The position numbers and the translations under genes are program-made. The notes under the pieces were generated by a model. The model was not told the origin of the DNA. It ran no database searches and was given only the letters and a program-made list of their open reading frames with translations. 64,000 nucleotides of DNA, taken from contig NZ_JBGUBC010000010.1 in assembly GCF_041821145.1 (NCBI RefSeq), forward strand, positions 56,765 to 120,764, given 5' to 3'. Shown piece after piece: positions 1-7,110 of the stretch. Each line of letters begins with the position of its first letter. Position 1 is the stretch's first letter. Source of the stretch: Halopenitus sp041821145. GTDB lineage: Archaea > Halobacteriota > Halobacteria > Halobacteriales > Haloferacaceae.

Positions 1-357
1 GAGGTGCGGTGTTCGACCCATCTCGACGACCTCTTCGACGGTGAACGAAAACGGGAGGGCGGTCTCCTGGGGCACCGAGGCGATCCGACGTCCCACCGCA
101 CGCGCCGACAGGTCGGTGACGTCGTCCCCCCCGACCGTGACCGTTCCGCGATCCGGGGTGAGGGTGCCACGAAGCGCTCGCAGGAGCGTGGTCTTGCCCG
201 CACCGTTCGGTCCGACGAGTCCGAGGAACGTTCCGCGATCGACGGCGAGACTGACTCCGTCCAACACGGTCAGATCGCCGAAGGAGACGACCAGATCGCG
301 GGCGCGGATCGACGCCATCGGCTCACCATCACGCTCGGAGTGCCGCGGCTCGCTCAC
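1..357 (-). CDS. btuD: ABC transporter ATP-binding protein, cobalamin/siderophore type (partial, C-terminus outside window)
   Basis: This is the N-terminal part of an ABC ATPase that would energise import of vitamin B12 or an iron chelate. The reverse strand reads a Walker A motif, GPNGAGKTT, and a Q-loop region (SVPQETALPF) before running off the window edge. A GTG at 357 overlaps the btuC stop codon as GTGA, which suggests translational coupling; an ATG at 318 is an alternative start. It follows the permease btuC on the same strand, and the binding protein btuF is divergent. Cobalamin as substrate is inferred from gene arrangement, so another chelate is possible. Confidence 0.85.
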   Translation of the reverse strand, partial: MSEPRHSERDGEPMASIRARDLVVSFGDLTVLDGVSLAVDRGTFLGLVGPNGAGKTTLLRALRGTLTPDRGTVTVGGDDVTDLSARAVGRRIASVPQETALPFSFTVEEVVEMGRTPHL

Positions 358-1457
358 AACTCGTGCACCTCCCGGCGTCGGAGCAAGAACAGGAAGAACG
401 GCGCGCCGACGGCCGCGGTGACGACCCCAACCGGAAGCTCGGCGTTGCCGAGCCTGGCAGCCGTATCCGCGACCACGAGGAACGAAGCGCCCGCCAACGC
501 CGCCGTCGGAAGCAGGATCCGGTGGTCCGGACCGACGACCAGCCGGAGCATATGGGGAACGATCAGACCGACGAAGCCGATCACGCCCGTGACTGCCACC
601 CCTGCAGCAGTGATGAGCGACGAGACGCCGAGCAGGACGCGTTTCGTCCGTCCGACGTCGATTCCGAGCCCCTGTGCCTCCTCCTCGCCGAGCAGGAGGA
701 CATTGAGATCGCGGGCATAGGCCAACAGGACGGCGAACAGGATCGGGACGACCACGACCGTCACCTGTACCTCCGCCCAGTTTGCCCCGGCGAGATGGCC
801 CATCAGCCAGCCGACGACCTCCCGGAGGCTCTCTTCGGCCTGTAACTGGAGGTAGGAGATGACGGCGCCGAGGAACGTCTGGACGGCGACGCCGGCGAGC
901 AGAAGCGTCGCGACCGGCGTCCGTCCGTTCCTGGTCGCGATCGCGTACACCCCGAAGGCCGCTCCGAGAGCGCCGAGAAACGCCATCCCCTGGAGTCCGA
1001 TCCATCGAAGCCACGTCGGAAATGCGAGCGGGGCCACGATGAACGCAACCGCACCGACTGCCGCACCAGATGAGACGCCGATGATCGACGGATCGGCCAT
1101 CGGGTTCCGGAAGAATCCCTGCATTACGGTTCCGGCGGCCGCGAGCGCGAATCCAACGATCGCCGCAAGGAGGATCCGGGGCAACCGGATCCCGACGACG
1201 ATCTGCCGGTGGAGTTCCTCGATCGGGTAGGAAAACGGTGATACGTATCGCAACTCGATCGCGGGCACGAACAGCGGGCCGGGCATCGAGCGAATCCCGA
1301 CTTCCGCGCCGACCGGGACCACCAGCGCGTCCAAAAGTACCTTCGCAACCTCCGTCGGGGGGACCCGAACCGGGCCAAGCCCCGCGCTCGCGGTGACGAC
1401 GACCGCCAAAAGCGCCGTCAGGCCCAGACACCACGTCGCCGTTCGGGTCCGCCGCAT
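354..1457 (-). CDS. btuC: FecCD-family ABC permease, cobalamin importer type
   Basis: This 367-residue polytopic membrane protein forms the translocation channel of the BtuCDF-type importer. It is hydrophobic throughout, has an N-terminal membrane segment after MRRTRTATW, and shows the FecCD-like stretch ADPSIIGVSSGAAVGA around residues 120-136. Another conserved segment, GFVGLIVPHMLR, lies near residue 290. The length suits a ten-helix permease. The start is the ATG at 1457, about 31 bp from the centre of a TATA box shared with btuF. The gene overlaps btuD by four bases. The substrate could be cobalamin or an iron-siderophore; cobalamin is favoured by the BtuF-like partner. Confidence 0.9.
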   Translation of the reverse strand: MRRTRTATWCLGLTALLAVVVTASAGLGPVRVPPTEVAKVLLDALVVPVGAEVGIRSMPGPLFVPAIELRYVSPFSYPIEELHRQIVVGIRLPRILLAAIVGFALAAAGTVMQGFFRNPMADPSIIGVSSGAAVGAVAFIVAPLAFPTWLRWIGLQGMAFLGALGAAFGVYAIATRNGRTPVATLLLAGVAVQTFLGAVISYLQLQAEESLREVVGWLMGHLAGANWAEVQVTVVVVPILFAVLLAYARDLNVLLLGEEEAQGLGIDVGRTKRVLLGVSSLITAAGVAVTGVIGFVGLIVPHMLRLVVGPDHRILLPTAALAGASFLVVADTAARLGNAELPVGVVTAAVGAPFFLFLLRRREVHEL

Positions 1458-1483
1458 GGTGTTACAAACCGGCTTGCAGTAGC

Positions 1484-1493
1484 TAAATATTTA
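1484..1493. promoter_or_regulatory. Palindromic TATA box shared by divergent btuC and btuF
   Basis: The ten bases TAAATATTTA form a perfect palindrome. Its centre lies about 31 bp from the btuC ATG (1457, minus strand) and about 30 bp from the btuF ATG (1519, plus strand). This is the spacing expected for leaderless archaeal promoters in both directions. No second AT-rich box is present in the 61-bp gap. Confidence 0.7.
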
Positions 1494-1518
1494 TTGGACT
1501 GTCGGCGAGTGGGAGACG

Positions 1519-2649
1519 ATGCGAACACGAACCGCGGTCACCGTGGCGCTCGTCGCGACGATCCTTCTGTCGGGGATGGCGATGCCGGTCGGGGCCGTCC
1601 AGTCGATCCCGAGCGGCGCCGACGTCGAGGCGACCCAGGAATCGTGCACGTTCCCGGTCGAGCGGACCGACGCGTCCGGTGAAACGCTTCGCCTCGAGGA
1701 GCGCCCCGAGCGTGTGACGACGACGAACCCCTCCGCCGCCCAGACGATGTGGGAGATCGGCGGGCGCTCCCAAGTCGTCGGCGTAACTCGATACGCCTCC
1801 TACCTCGAGGGTGCTGACGAGCGGACCGACGTCTCCTCGGAGTTCGGCGTGAGCATCGAGGAGGTAGCCGGCACCGAACCCGATCTGGTGTTGGTCCCGA
1901 ACACGACTGATGCCGAACAGCTTCAAAAGATGCGTGAGACCGGACTCCCCGTCTACCACCTTCCGCGTGCGCACTCGATCGAGGACATCGCCGCGAAGAC
2001 GACGACGATCGGCAGGCTCACCGGTAACTGTGAGGGGGCCGCCGAGACGAACGCCTGGATGAACGAGAGCGTCGAGGCGGCGCGCGTGACTGTCGAGGAC
2101 GATGCCGATCGCCCGACCGTGCTCTACCCACTCGGAAGCGGCTACGTCGCCGCCGGCGACACGTTCATCGACGAGATGATCTCGGCCGCGGGAGCCAGAA
2201 ACGTCGCCGCCGAGAATCACACCGGCTACCCGCAGCTAAACGCGGAGATCATCCTCCGGATGGATCCCGAATACATCCTCATTACCGACCGCGAGTCGGC
2301 GATCATCGAGGAGGAACCCTACGCCAGCACGACTGCCGGCCAGGAGAACAACACGATCTACGTCCCTGTTCAATGGGTCAACCAGCCCGCACCCCGTAGC
2401 GTCGTGTACACGGTCGAGAACGTCTCCACGCAGTTGGAGACCGACTCGACGGACGCGACCGCAACCCCCACCGAGACCGACGACGCTTCTCCGGTCGACG
2501 ATGGGACGGAGACCGCCGAACCCACCGACTCGGCGGACGAGGACGCGACTGCGGAAACGACGGCCGACGACGCGCCCGGATTCGGTCCGGCGATCGCCGC
2601 AGTCGCGATCGTCGTGACGGCGCTGCTCTCGCGACGACTCGATCGGTGA
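1519..2649 (+). CDS. btuF: Cobalamin-type substrate-binding lipoprotein-like protein with PGF-CTERM anchor
   Basis: This 376-residue extracellular binding protein delivers substrate to the BtuCD importer. Residues 1-27 form a signal peptide. The body resembles periplasmic-binding fold type III proteins (RVTTTNPSAAQTMWEIGG, then PDLVLVPNTTDAEQL). A threonine- and acid-rich linker covers about residues 300-350. The C-terminus holds DAPGFG followed by a membrane helix and a basic tail, the PGF-CTERM signal processed by archaeosortase and lipid-anchored in haloarchaea. It is divergent from btuC and uses the shared TATA box. Substrate identity is inferred. Confidence 0.85.
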   Translation: MRTRTAVTVALVATILLSGMAMPVGAVQSIPSGADVEATQESCTFPVERTDASGETLRLEERPERVTTTNPSAAQTMWEIGGRSQVVGVTRYASYLEGADERTDVSSEFGVSIEEVAGTEPDLVLVPNTTDAEQLQKMRETGLPVYHLPRAHSIEDIAAKTTTIGRLTGNCEGAAETNAWMNESVEAARVTVEDDADRPTVLYPLGSGYVAAGDTFIDEMISAAGARNVAAENHTGYPQLNAEIILRMDPEYILITDRESAIIEEEPYASTTAGQENNTIYVPVQWVNQPAPRSVVYTVENVSTQLETDSTDATATPTETDDASPVDDGTETAEPTDSADEDATAETTADDAPGFGPAIAAVAIVVTALLSRRLDR

Positions 2650-2705
2650 CGTCAGCGGTCTCCGGCAGTCGAAACGACCTTACGGCCCGGGGACAGCGGA
2701 TCGAT

Positions 2706-2990
2706 ATGGTCGAGAACGTCATCTATCCCGCCTATCTCGACGCCGATCTCTCGCGTGCGGAGGGCCGGCGCGTCCCGCTCGATCTGGCGCTCACGGACCC
2801 GACCGTCGACGAGATCGCCCAGGCTGTCCAGCAGGTCGGGTACGACGCAGTCATCGAACGTGAGACGAGCTACTCCCGCGAATACGAAGCGCGCGGGCGC
2901 GTCCTCGTTCAAGGTACCGAAGACACGACGAAAAACGACCTCGTGCAGGCCGTCGCCGCCTACATCGGCCTCATTCGGGACGATTCGTGA
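2706..2990 (+). CDS. srp19: Signal recognition particle 19 kDa protein
   Basis: This 94-residue RNA-binding protein assembles SRP54 onto 7S RNA for targeting of membrane and secreted proteins. The sequence begins MVENVIYPAYLDADLSRAEG and contains GRRVPLDLALTDPT and a C-terminal KNDLVQAVAAYI, matching archaeal SRP19 in length and layout. The ATG at 2706 was chosen because homologues begin at this MVENVIYP-type start; the upstream in-frame Met has no family match. Its stop overlaps the GTG start of gar1 as GTGA, so the two are probably co-translated. Confidence 0.92.
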   Translation: MVENVIYPAYLDADLSRAEGRRVPLDLALTDPTVDEIAQAVQQVGYDAVIERETSYSREYEARGRVLVQGTEDTTKNDLVQAVAAYIGLIRDDS

Positions 2991-3217
2991 AGCGCGTCGG
3001 CGACGTCGTGCGAACGGCACAGGGCCTCGCGATCGCCCGTGGGTCGCCCGGGGAGGACCCGCCCGAGATCGGCGAGACCGTCGTGGACGAATCGCTGTCG
3101 ACCGTCGGACGCGTCGTCGACGTGTTCGGCCCGGTCGATCACCCGTACGTGGCGGTGACCCCGAACGAGGGAGTCACGCTCGCCGATCTCCTCGGCGGCA
3201 AACTCTACGCACGATGA
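2987..3217 (+). CDS. gar1: H/ACA RNA-protein complex component Gar1
   Basis: This 76-residue protein is the Gar1 subunit of the archaeal H/ACA pseudouridylation complex, where it binds Cbf5. It shows the Gar1/Naf1 beta-barrel pattern: VGDVVRTAQGLAIARG, then VVDESLSTVGRVVDVFGPVD, then YVAVTPN and LGGKLYAR. It uses a GTG start overlapping the srp19 stop. Its own stop overlaps the ATG of a 21-codon ORF as ATGA. Co-occurrence with srp19 is common in haloarchaea. Confidence 0.88.
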   Translation: MKRVGDVVRTAQGLAIARGSPGEDPPEIGETVVDESLSTVGRVVDVFGPVDHPYVAVTPNEGVTLADLLGGKLYAR

Positions 3218-3279
3218 ACGAACCAATGATCGAATCTCAAATCGACACCCGTCCTCCGATCGAAGGGATCGATAGATGA
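3214..3279 (+). CDS. 21-residue mini-ORF coupled at both ends (hypothetical micropeptide)
   Basis: The ATG at 3214 overlaps the gar1 stop as ATGA, and its TGA at 3277 overlaps the ATG of the presenilin-like gene as ATGA. The peptide begins MNEPMIESQIDTRPP and ends in GIDR. No family is recognised. The double overlap means ribosomes leaving gar1 could reinitiate here and then again on the protease gene, so it may act as a coupling leader rather than a functional peptide. Confidence 0.45.
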   Translation: MNEPMIESQIDTRPPIEGIDR

Positions 3280-4337
3280 TTCCTCGCGAGTATCGGGGCG
3301 TCGCGATCGCCGTCGTCCTGTTCCTGATCGTCCAACTGGGTGCGCTCGCGCTCGTCCCGGAGTTCGTCGAGAGTGGCTATCAGCCCGTCGAGGACCCACA
3401 GGACCCCACGAACAGTCTCGTGTACATCGTGGCGATCCTGATCGCGACTGGACTGATGCTTGCGGCGTTCCGATTCGAGTTCGATCAGCTGGTTCGGTAC
3501 GTGATCGTGGGGACTGCCGGGCTGTTGGCGTGGTACGTCTTCGCCGCGCTGATGGATCCCACCCTTGCGGTCGTGCCCTCCGCCGGAGTGTCGGTCGCGC
3601 TACTCGTCTACCCCGAGTGGTACGTGATCGACGCCGCCGGCGTCCTGATGGGGGCCGGCGCGGCCGGGCTGTTCGGCATCTCCTTCGGGATCCTCCCGGC
3701 GCTCCTGCTGTTGAGCTTCCTCGCGATCTATGATGCGATCTCGGTGTACCGGACCGAACACATGCTCTCGCTTGCGGAGGGCGTGATGGATCTGCGGATG
3801 CCGGTCGTACTCGTGATCCCGCTTTCGCTTTCCTACTCGTTTTTGTCCGACGCCGATTCCGCGGACGCTTCCGAGGAGACCGCCGAGACTGCTGTCGAGG
3901 AAACCGCCGGGGACGTCCTCCAGGAGGCAACCGGGACCGACGTCAACGAGGACGCCGGGAGACCGAACGATGCACACAAGGATGAGACTGGAACGGACAC
4001 GGACGAGAGCCCGGCAGCGCCCGACGAGGACGATCGCGACGCATTCTTCATCGGCCTCGGAGACGCGGTCATCCCCGCCGTGTTGGTCGCCAGCGCAGCG
4101 ACGTTCTCGCCCGCCCCGGATCTCGGGGTTCCGGTCGTCGGTCTCAACCTCCCTGCCCTCTTCGCAATGGGCGGGATTTTCGTCGGACTGTTCGTGTTGT
4201 TAGGGTGGGTGATGCGCGGACGGGCGCACGCCGGACTCCCGCTTTTGAACGGCGGCGCGATCGGCGGGTACGTTCTCGGATCCCTCATCGCGGGCGTTCC
4301 GCTCCTCGAGGCGCTCGGGATCGCCGGATTCCTGTAA
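3276..4337 (+). CDS. Presenilin / signal-peptide-peptidase family intramembrane aspartyl protease
   Basis: This 353-residue membrane protease is of the archaeal presenilin homologue (PSH) family, which cleaves transmembrane substrates within the bilayer. The catalytic aspartates are visible: Y152-D153 in a helix (AIYDAIS) and the GLGD motif at 260-263. The third active-site motif appears as GLPLL at 320-324, the position where other presenilins have PAL. There are about nine hydrophobic segments. A hydrophilic acidic loop of about 65 residues (190-255) separates the two catalytic halves, where presenilins carry their autocleavage loop. It is the last gene of the srp19-gar1 run and a hairpin follows. 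Confidence 0.85.
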   Translation: MIPREYRGVAIAVVLFLIVQLGALALVPEFVESGYQPVEDPQDPTNSLVYIVAILIATGLMLAAFRFEFDQLVRYVIVGTAGLLAWYVFAALMDPTLAVVPSAGVSVALLVYPEWYVIDAAGVLMGAGAAGLFGISFGILPALLLLSFLAIYDAISVYRTEHMLSLAEGVMDLRMPVVLVIPLSLSYSFLSDADSADASEETAETAVEETAGDVLQEATGTDVNEDAGRPNDAHKDETGTDTDESPAAPDEDDRDAFFIGLGDAVIPAVLVASAATFSPAPDLGVPVVGLNLPALFAMGGIFVGLFVLLGWVMRGRAHAGLPLLNGGAIGGYVLGSLIAGVPLLEALGIAGFL

Positions 4338-4349
4338 CCGAACGTCGGA

Positions 4350-4366
4350 CGGAGGCCCTGCCTCCG
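4350..4366 (+). terminator. Stem-loop after the presenilin-like gene
   Basis: A perfect 7-bp stem, CGGAGGC paired with GCCTCCG, has a 3-base loop and begins 13 bp past the stop at 4337. It lies between convergent genes. A role in transcription termination is inferred; archaeal terminators do not need hairpins. Confidence 0.35.
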
Positions 4367-4409
4367 CGTAGTGTGGATTCGACGATACGGGAGAGAGCCG
4401 TGTTCGGCC

Positions 4410-4616
4410 CTACTCCATCCCGCCGGTCGGACTGTCGACGGTAACCTGATCCGCATCCGGTGCGTTCTGCTTGACGCTTTTGAGGCCTTGCTCGCATTTC
4501 TGCCGGCTTGCGTAGCCTTCCCCGCCGTCGGCGATGATGTTCCCGTTGTCGTGAACGAGCCGCCAGCGCCATTTGCCTTCCCGATCCTCGTACATCTCGA
4601 AAGTTGCTTTCGACAT
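4410..4616 (-). CDS. YegP-like DUF1508/UPF0339 small protein
   Basis: This 68-residue protein begins MSKATFEMYEDREGKWRW and contains HDNGNIIADGGEGY and a lysine-rich helix. This is the single-copy DUF1508 module known as a small dimeric protein in haloarchaea; its function is unknown. The internal Met at 4616 was preferred because homologues begin there. An upstream in-frame ATG at 4709 would add 31 residues with no family match. No clear TATA box precedes either start. It converges with the presenilin-like gene. Confidence 0.8.
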   Translation of the reverse strand: MSKATFEMYEDREGKWRWRLVHDNGNIIADGGEGYASRQKCEQGLKSVKQNAPDADQVTVDSPTGGME

Positions 4617-4790
4617 GACATGACGTTTGTCGAGCAGGCACTTCGGTGTACCGGTGGTAGTACCGTCGGCGTGCCCCCCGTCGAGGAACCTGAAGTCGAG
4701 GAACGACATGTTAGCTGAACGCAGGCGCTACGGACAGCCGCATCTGGAAGGTGACTTCGGAACTGGCGACTGCAATCGTGGATCGCTAGA

Positions 4791-4874
4791 CGGTGGGAGT
4801 GGGATTCGAACCCACGAGGCCTCTCGGCCACCTGCTTTCCAAGCAGGCACGATAGTCCACTCTGTCATCCCACC
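4791..4874 (-). tRNA. tRNA-Ser, anticodon GGA
   Basis: On the minus strand the acceptor stem GGTGGGA pairs with TCCCACC, followed by discriminator G. The anticodon stem CCTGC/GCAGG encloses a loop with GGA, reading serine UCC and UCU codons. A long variable arm (GTGGCCGAGAGGCC region) marks a class II tRNA. The T arm is GTGGG-TTCGAAT-CCCAC. The length is 84 nt, no intron is seen, and CCA is not encoded. Confidence 0.95.
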
Positions 4875-4919
4875 GATCACCGCGTCTGGTTCGTGGCCCG
4901 TGCGTGGAAGCGGTGGTGC

Positions 4920-4956
4920 TGTTCGTGTGGTCCAGTGTTGTTCGTGTGGTCCGGTG
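4920..4956. repeat. Two tandem copies of a 19-bp unit
   Basis: The 18 bases at 4920-4937 and 4939-4956 differ at one position (tgttcgtgtggtccRgtg). They lie in the 170-bp gap between the tRNA and the DUF2267 gene. No function is apparent. Confidence 0.6.
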
Positions 4957-5002
4957 CTGGTCCTCTGATTCGTCGCTGAGAGGAATTAGCCCCAGGAAAC
5001 GT

Positions 5003-5021
5003 CGGGGCATCCGGAGCCCCG
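5003..5021 (-). terminator. Stem-loop downstream of the DUF2267 gene
   Basis: CGGGGC pairs with GCCCCG across a 7-base loop, 24 bp past the stop codon of the minus-strand gene ending at 5045. The terminator role is inferred. Confidence 0.3.
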
Positions 5022-5044
5022 CGTTAGTTGCTTCTTCCGAGGAG

Positions 5045-5533
5045 CTATCTATCGTCCGCGTCTTCGCTCGGGTTCGCAGCGTCGGGTTGTGGACCACCAC
5101 CCGTCTGTGCTTCCTGAGCGTCACTCCAGCCGCCGGCGTCGACGATCTCGAAGAGTTGGCCCCAACTCTCCTCGTTGTCACTTTCAGGAAGCGAGTCGCG
5201 AAGTTGATGGAAATCGGACTCCGGGGCGACCGTGTGGACGAGGTCCATGATGACGCGTGCGTGGTAGGCCGCATCCGGCGGGTCGGCTTGCTCGATATCA
5301 CTGACTCGCTCAACGAACTCCTGCCAGTCAAAGCGCTGACCGTGTTCCTGGACTGCTCCGGTCATGTACCACTTGATCTCTATGGGTAGTGACGCGGCCA
5401 GATCCTCGGCGTTCCCCTCCGGGATACGCTGCCCCACCGTCATCAGGGTGGCTCGGATCGCCCGCACCGTCTCGCCAGTTCCGGGCAGTTCGAGTCGATG
5501 CTGTATCTTCCCTGTGAACTCATCGAAATTCAT
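5045..5533 (-). CDS. DUF2267 domain protein
   Basis: This 162-residue acidic cytoplasmic protein begins MNFDEFTGKIQHRLELPGTG and has a second similar helical unit at about residue 70 (FDWQEFVERVSDIEQAD). The repeated pattern is typical of DUF2267, a family often found near stress proteins; its molecular role is unknown. The last 30 residues are a disordered, polar tail (DAQEAQTGGGPQPDAANPSE). The gene stands alone between the tRNA and the SerB-like gene. Confidence 0.75.
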   Translation of the reverse strand: MNFDEFTGKIQHRLELPGTGETVRAIRATLMTVGQRIPEGNAEDLAASLPIEIKWYMTGAVQEHGQRFDWQEFVERVSDIEQADPPDAAYHARVIMDLVHTVAPESDFHQLRDSLPESDNEESWGQLFEIVDAGGWSDAQEAQTGGGPQPDAANPSEDADDR

Positions 5534-5656
5534 ACAGTAGAAACTCGGAGAGGAACGGCATTAATCAAGACGGTCGTTCCCAGCGCGTGAAAATGAAGGG
5601 GGATAACAGTAGCCGCCCCCGGCGTCACAATCGGAGAACACGCGTTTCGGGTGAGG

Positions 5657-5664
5657 TATTATAC
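5657..5664 (+). promoter_or_regulatory. TATA box for the SerB-like gene
   Basis: TATTATAC lies 24-31 bp before the ATG at 5688, consistent with a leaderless transcript. No Shine-Dalgarno sequence precedes the start. Confidence 0.55.
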
Positions 5665-5687
5665 GACCTGCGATTAAACACGTACGT

Positions 5688-6344
5688 ATGACGCTCGTTG
5701 CCCTCGACTTCGACGGGACGCTCACTCAATCCAACCTCTCCGTCCTCTTGGGCCGGGAGTATGGCGTCGGTGGCGAGGTTCGGGGACTCGTCGAACAGGG
5801 ACTCCTCGGTGAGGTACCGTTCGGCCAAACGCTCCGTCAACGGGTTTCGCTCCTCGAAGGCATGCCCAAAGAGCAGGTCGACGCCGCCTTCGAGCGGTGT
5901 ACGCTACGACTCGGCGCTGCCGACCTGATCGCGGAGCTCAGCCGATCCGACGTGTCCGTCGCCATTATCAGTCGGAGTTTCGAGCGCGGTATCGAGTCGG
6001 CACTCGAACGAGCCGACGTGACCGTCGATCACGTGATCGCGAACCGGCTCGTGTTCGAAAACGAAGCGGTGACGGGCGACGTCGAGGGGCCATTAGTGGA
6101 TGGCCAAAAAGACCAAGCAATCGAGGAACTCGCCGTCTCCGAGGGGGTGGACGTGGGACGGACGATTGCAGTGGGCAACGGAGCAACGGATCTTCCGATG
6201 CTCAAAATGGCCGGAACTGCCATCGGATTTGAACCGGAGCCGGTCGTCGAGGGATACTGTGACGTCGTCGTGACGTCGATCCGAGAACTCCGGTTGTACT
6301 TCGAACAGCATGCCATCATCGATGTCGAAGAAGCCGGCGGGTAA
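5688..6344 (+). CDS. serB: SerB-like HAD-superfamily phosphatase
   Basis: This 218-residue HAD subclass IB hydrolase probably dephosphorylates phosphoserine in the last step of serine biosynthesis. Motif I is DFDGTLT (nucleophile D7, acid D9). Motif II is IISRS near residue 94. The lysine of motif III lies in DGQKDQAIEELA, and motif IV is GNGATDLPMLKMAG, where phosphoserine phosphatases usually have GDGANDL. The GNGATD variant leaves substrate identity uncertain, and another phosphomonoester is possible. It is a single gene with its own TATA box. Confidence 0.78.
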   Translation: MTLVALDFDGTLTQSNLSVLLGREYGVGGEVRGLVEQGLLGEVPFGQTLRQRVSLLEGMPKEQVDAAFERCTLRLGAADLIAELSRSDVSVAIISRSFERGIESALERADVTVDHVIANRLVFENEAVTGDVEGPLVDGQKDQAIEELAVSEGVDVGRTIAVGNGATDLPMLKMAGTAIGFEPEPVVEGYCDVVVTSIRELRLYFEQHAIIDVEEAGG

Positions 6345-6375
6345 GTCCACTCAGCTCCGAGTACCCGGCCGTCGT

Positions 6376-6921
6376 TCAGTCGACGACGACGGATCCTTTC
6401 ATCCCGAGAGATAGATGTGGGACGCAATGATAGAGCGCGACGCCGGACTCATCGAACGTATGTGAGTATTCGTTGTCAGCTCCTGCAACCGAGTCCCCGG
6501 AACTGAACTCGTAGTCGGATTCGCCGATCTGGCCGTCCGGTTCGGCTTGGACGTTGTGTTGGCCTCCTTCACCGGTCCATTCCCACCGGATTTCGCTCCC
6601 GGCTGAGATCGCCACCGCCGAGGGACCGTATGCAAAGCCGTCGCCGTTGCCTTCCGCACCCACGTCGATCGTGACGTCACCTTCCTCACGGAGATCCAGG
6701 ATCTCCCCCTCGTATGAGTCGTCGGCGCCACCGATCTCCGTCTCGGTCATCCATTCATCGACGGCGGGATAGTCGTTTCCCGGAATCGTCTCGACCCCGT
6801 CACCGTTCCCGCCACCATTGCCGGAACAGCCAGCCAGGCCGATCAGTCCCACAGTTGAGACTGTACCGAGTGACTTGAGGACAGTACGCCGATTCGAATC
6901 GACTGAGACGGAGCGTTTCAT
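6376..6921 (-). CDS. Halocyanin, type 1 blue-copper lipoprotein
   Basis: This 181-residue membrane-anchored electron carrier sits on the outer face of the cytoplasmic membrane. A twin-arginine signal (RR at 11-12) leads to a lipobox ending in C32, followed by a glycine-rich spacer. The cupredoxin domain covers about residues 85-181. Type 1 copper ligands are H122 (GGQHNV), C166, H169 and M174 (YHCVPHLSLGM). It may pass electrons to terminal reductases such as the N2O reductase encoded about 18 kb away, but that pairing is inferred. It converges with the SerB-like gene. Confidence 0.92.
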   Translation of the reverse strand: MKRSVSVDSNRRTVLKSLGTVSTVGLIGLAGCSGNGGGNGDGVETIPGNDYPAVDEWMTETEIGGADDSYEGEILDLREEGDVTIDVGAEGNGDGFAYGPSAVAISAGSEIRWEWTGEGGQHNVQAEPDGQIGESDYEFSSGDSVAGADNEYSHTFDESGVALYHCVPHLSLGMKGSVVVD

Positions 6922-7013
6922 TTAACGGCTATCCGTTCACGTCACGGGAGGTTAATCCTTTGCCTACCTTTCGATGATCCAAGAACCAGCACAAGACAGG
7001 GATGGAATAGTCG

Positions 7014-7045
7014 GTTTCACGACCATTTCGGAAGGGTCGTGAAAC
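7014..7045 (-). terminator. 11-bp inverted repeat downstream of the DUF483-like gene
   Basis: GTTTCACGACC at 7014-7024 pairs perfectly with GGTCGTGAAAC at 7035-7045 around a 10-base loop. It lies 66 bp beyond the stop codon at 7111 and about 90 bp upstream of the halocyanin start. It could end the DUF483-like transcript or act as an operator for halocyanin. Confidence 0.4.
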
Positions 7046-7110
7046 GATGTTTCGGGGGGTGTCTTTCCGATCGAGCCGCGAACGTTCCGCTCCGCCCCGT
7101 CACCGAACGG

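Noticed and set aside
4706..4711. Another ACATGT site near the DUF1508 gene
   Set aside because: Flanking bases are not symmetrical and it lies within a possible coding extension with no TATA box nearby.
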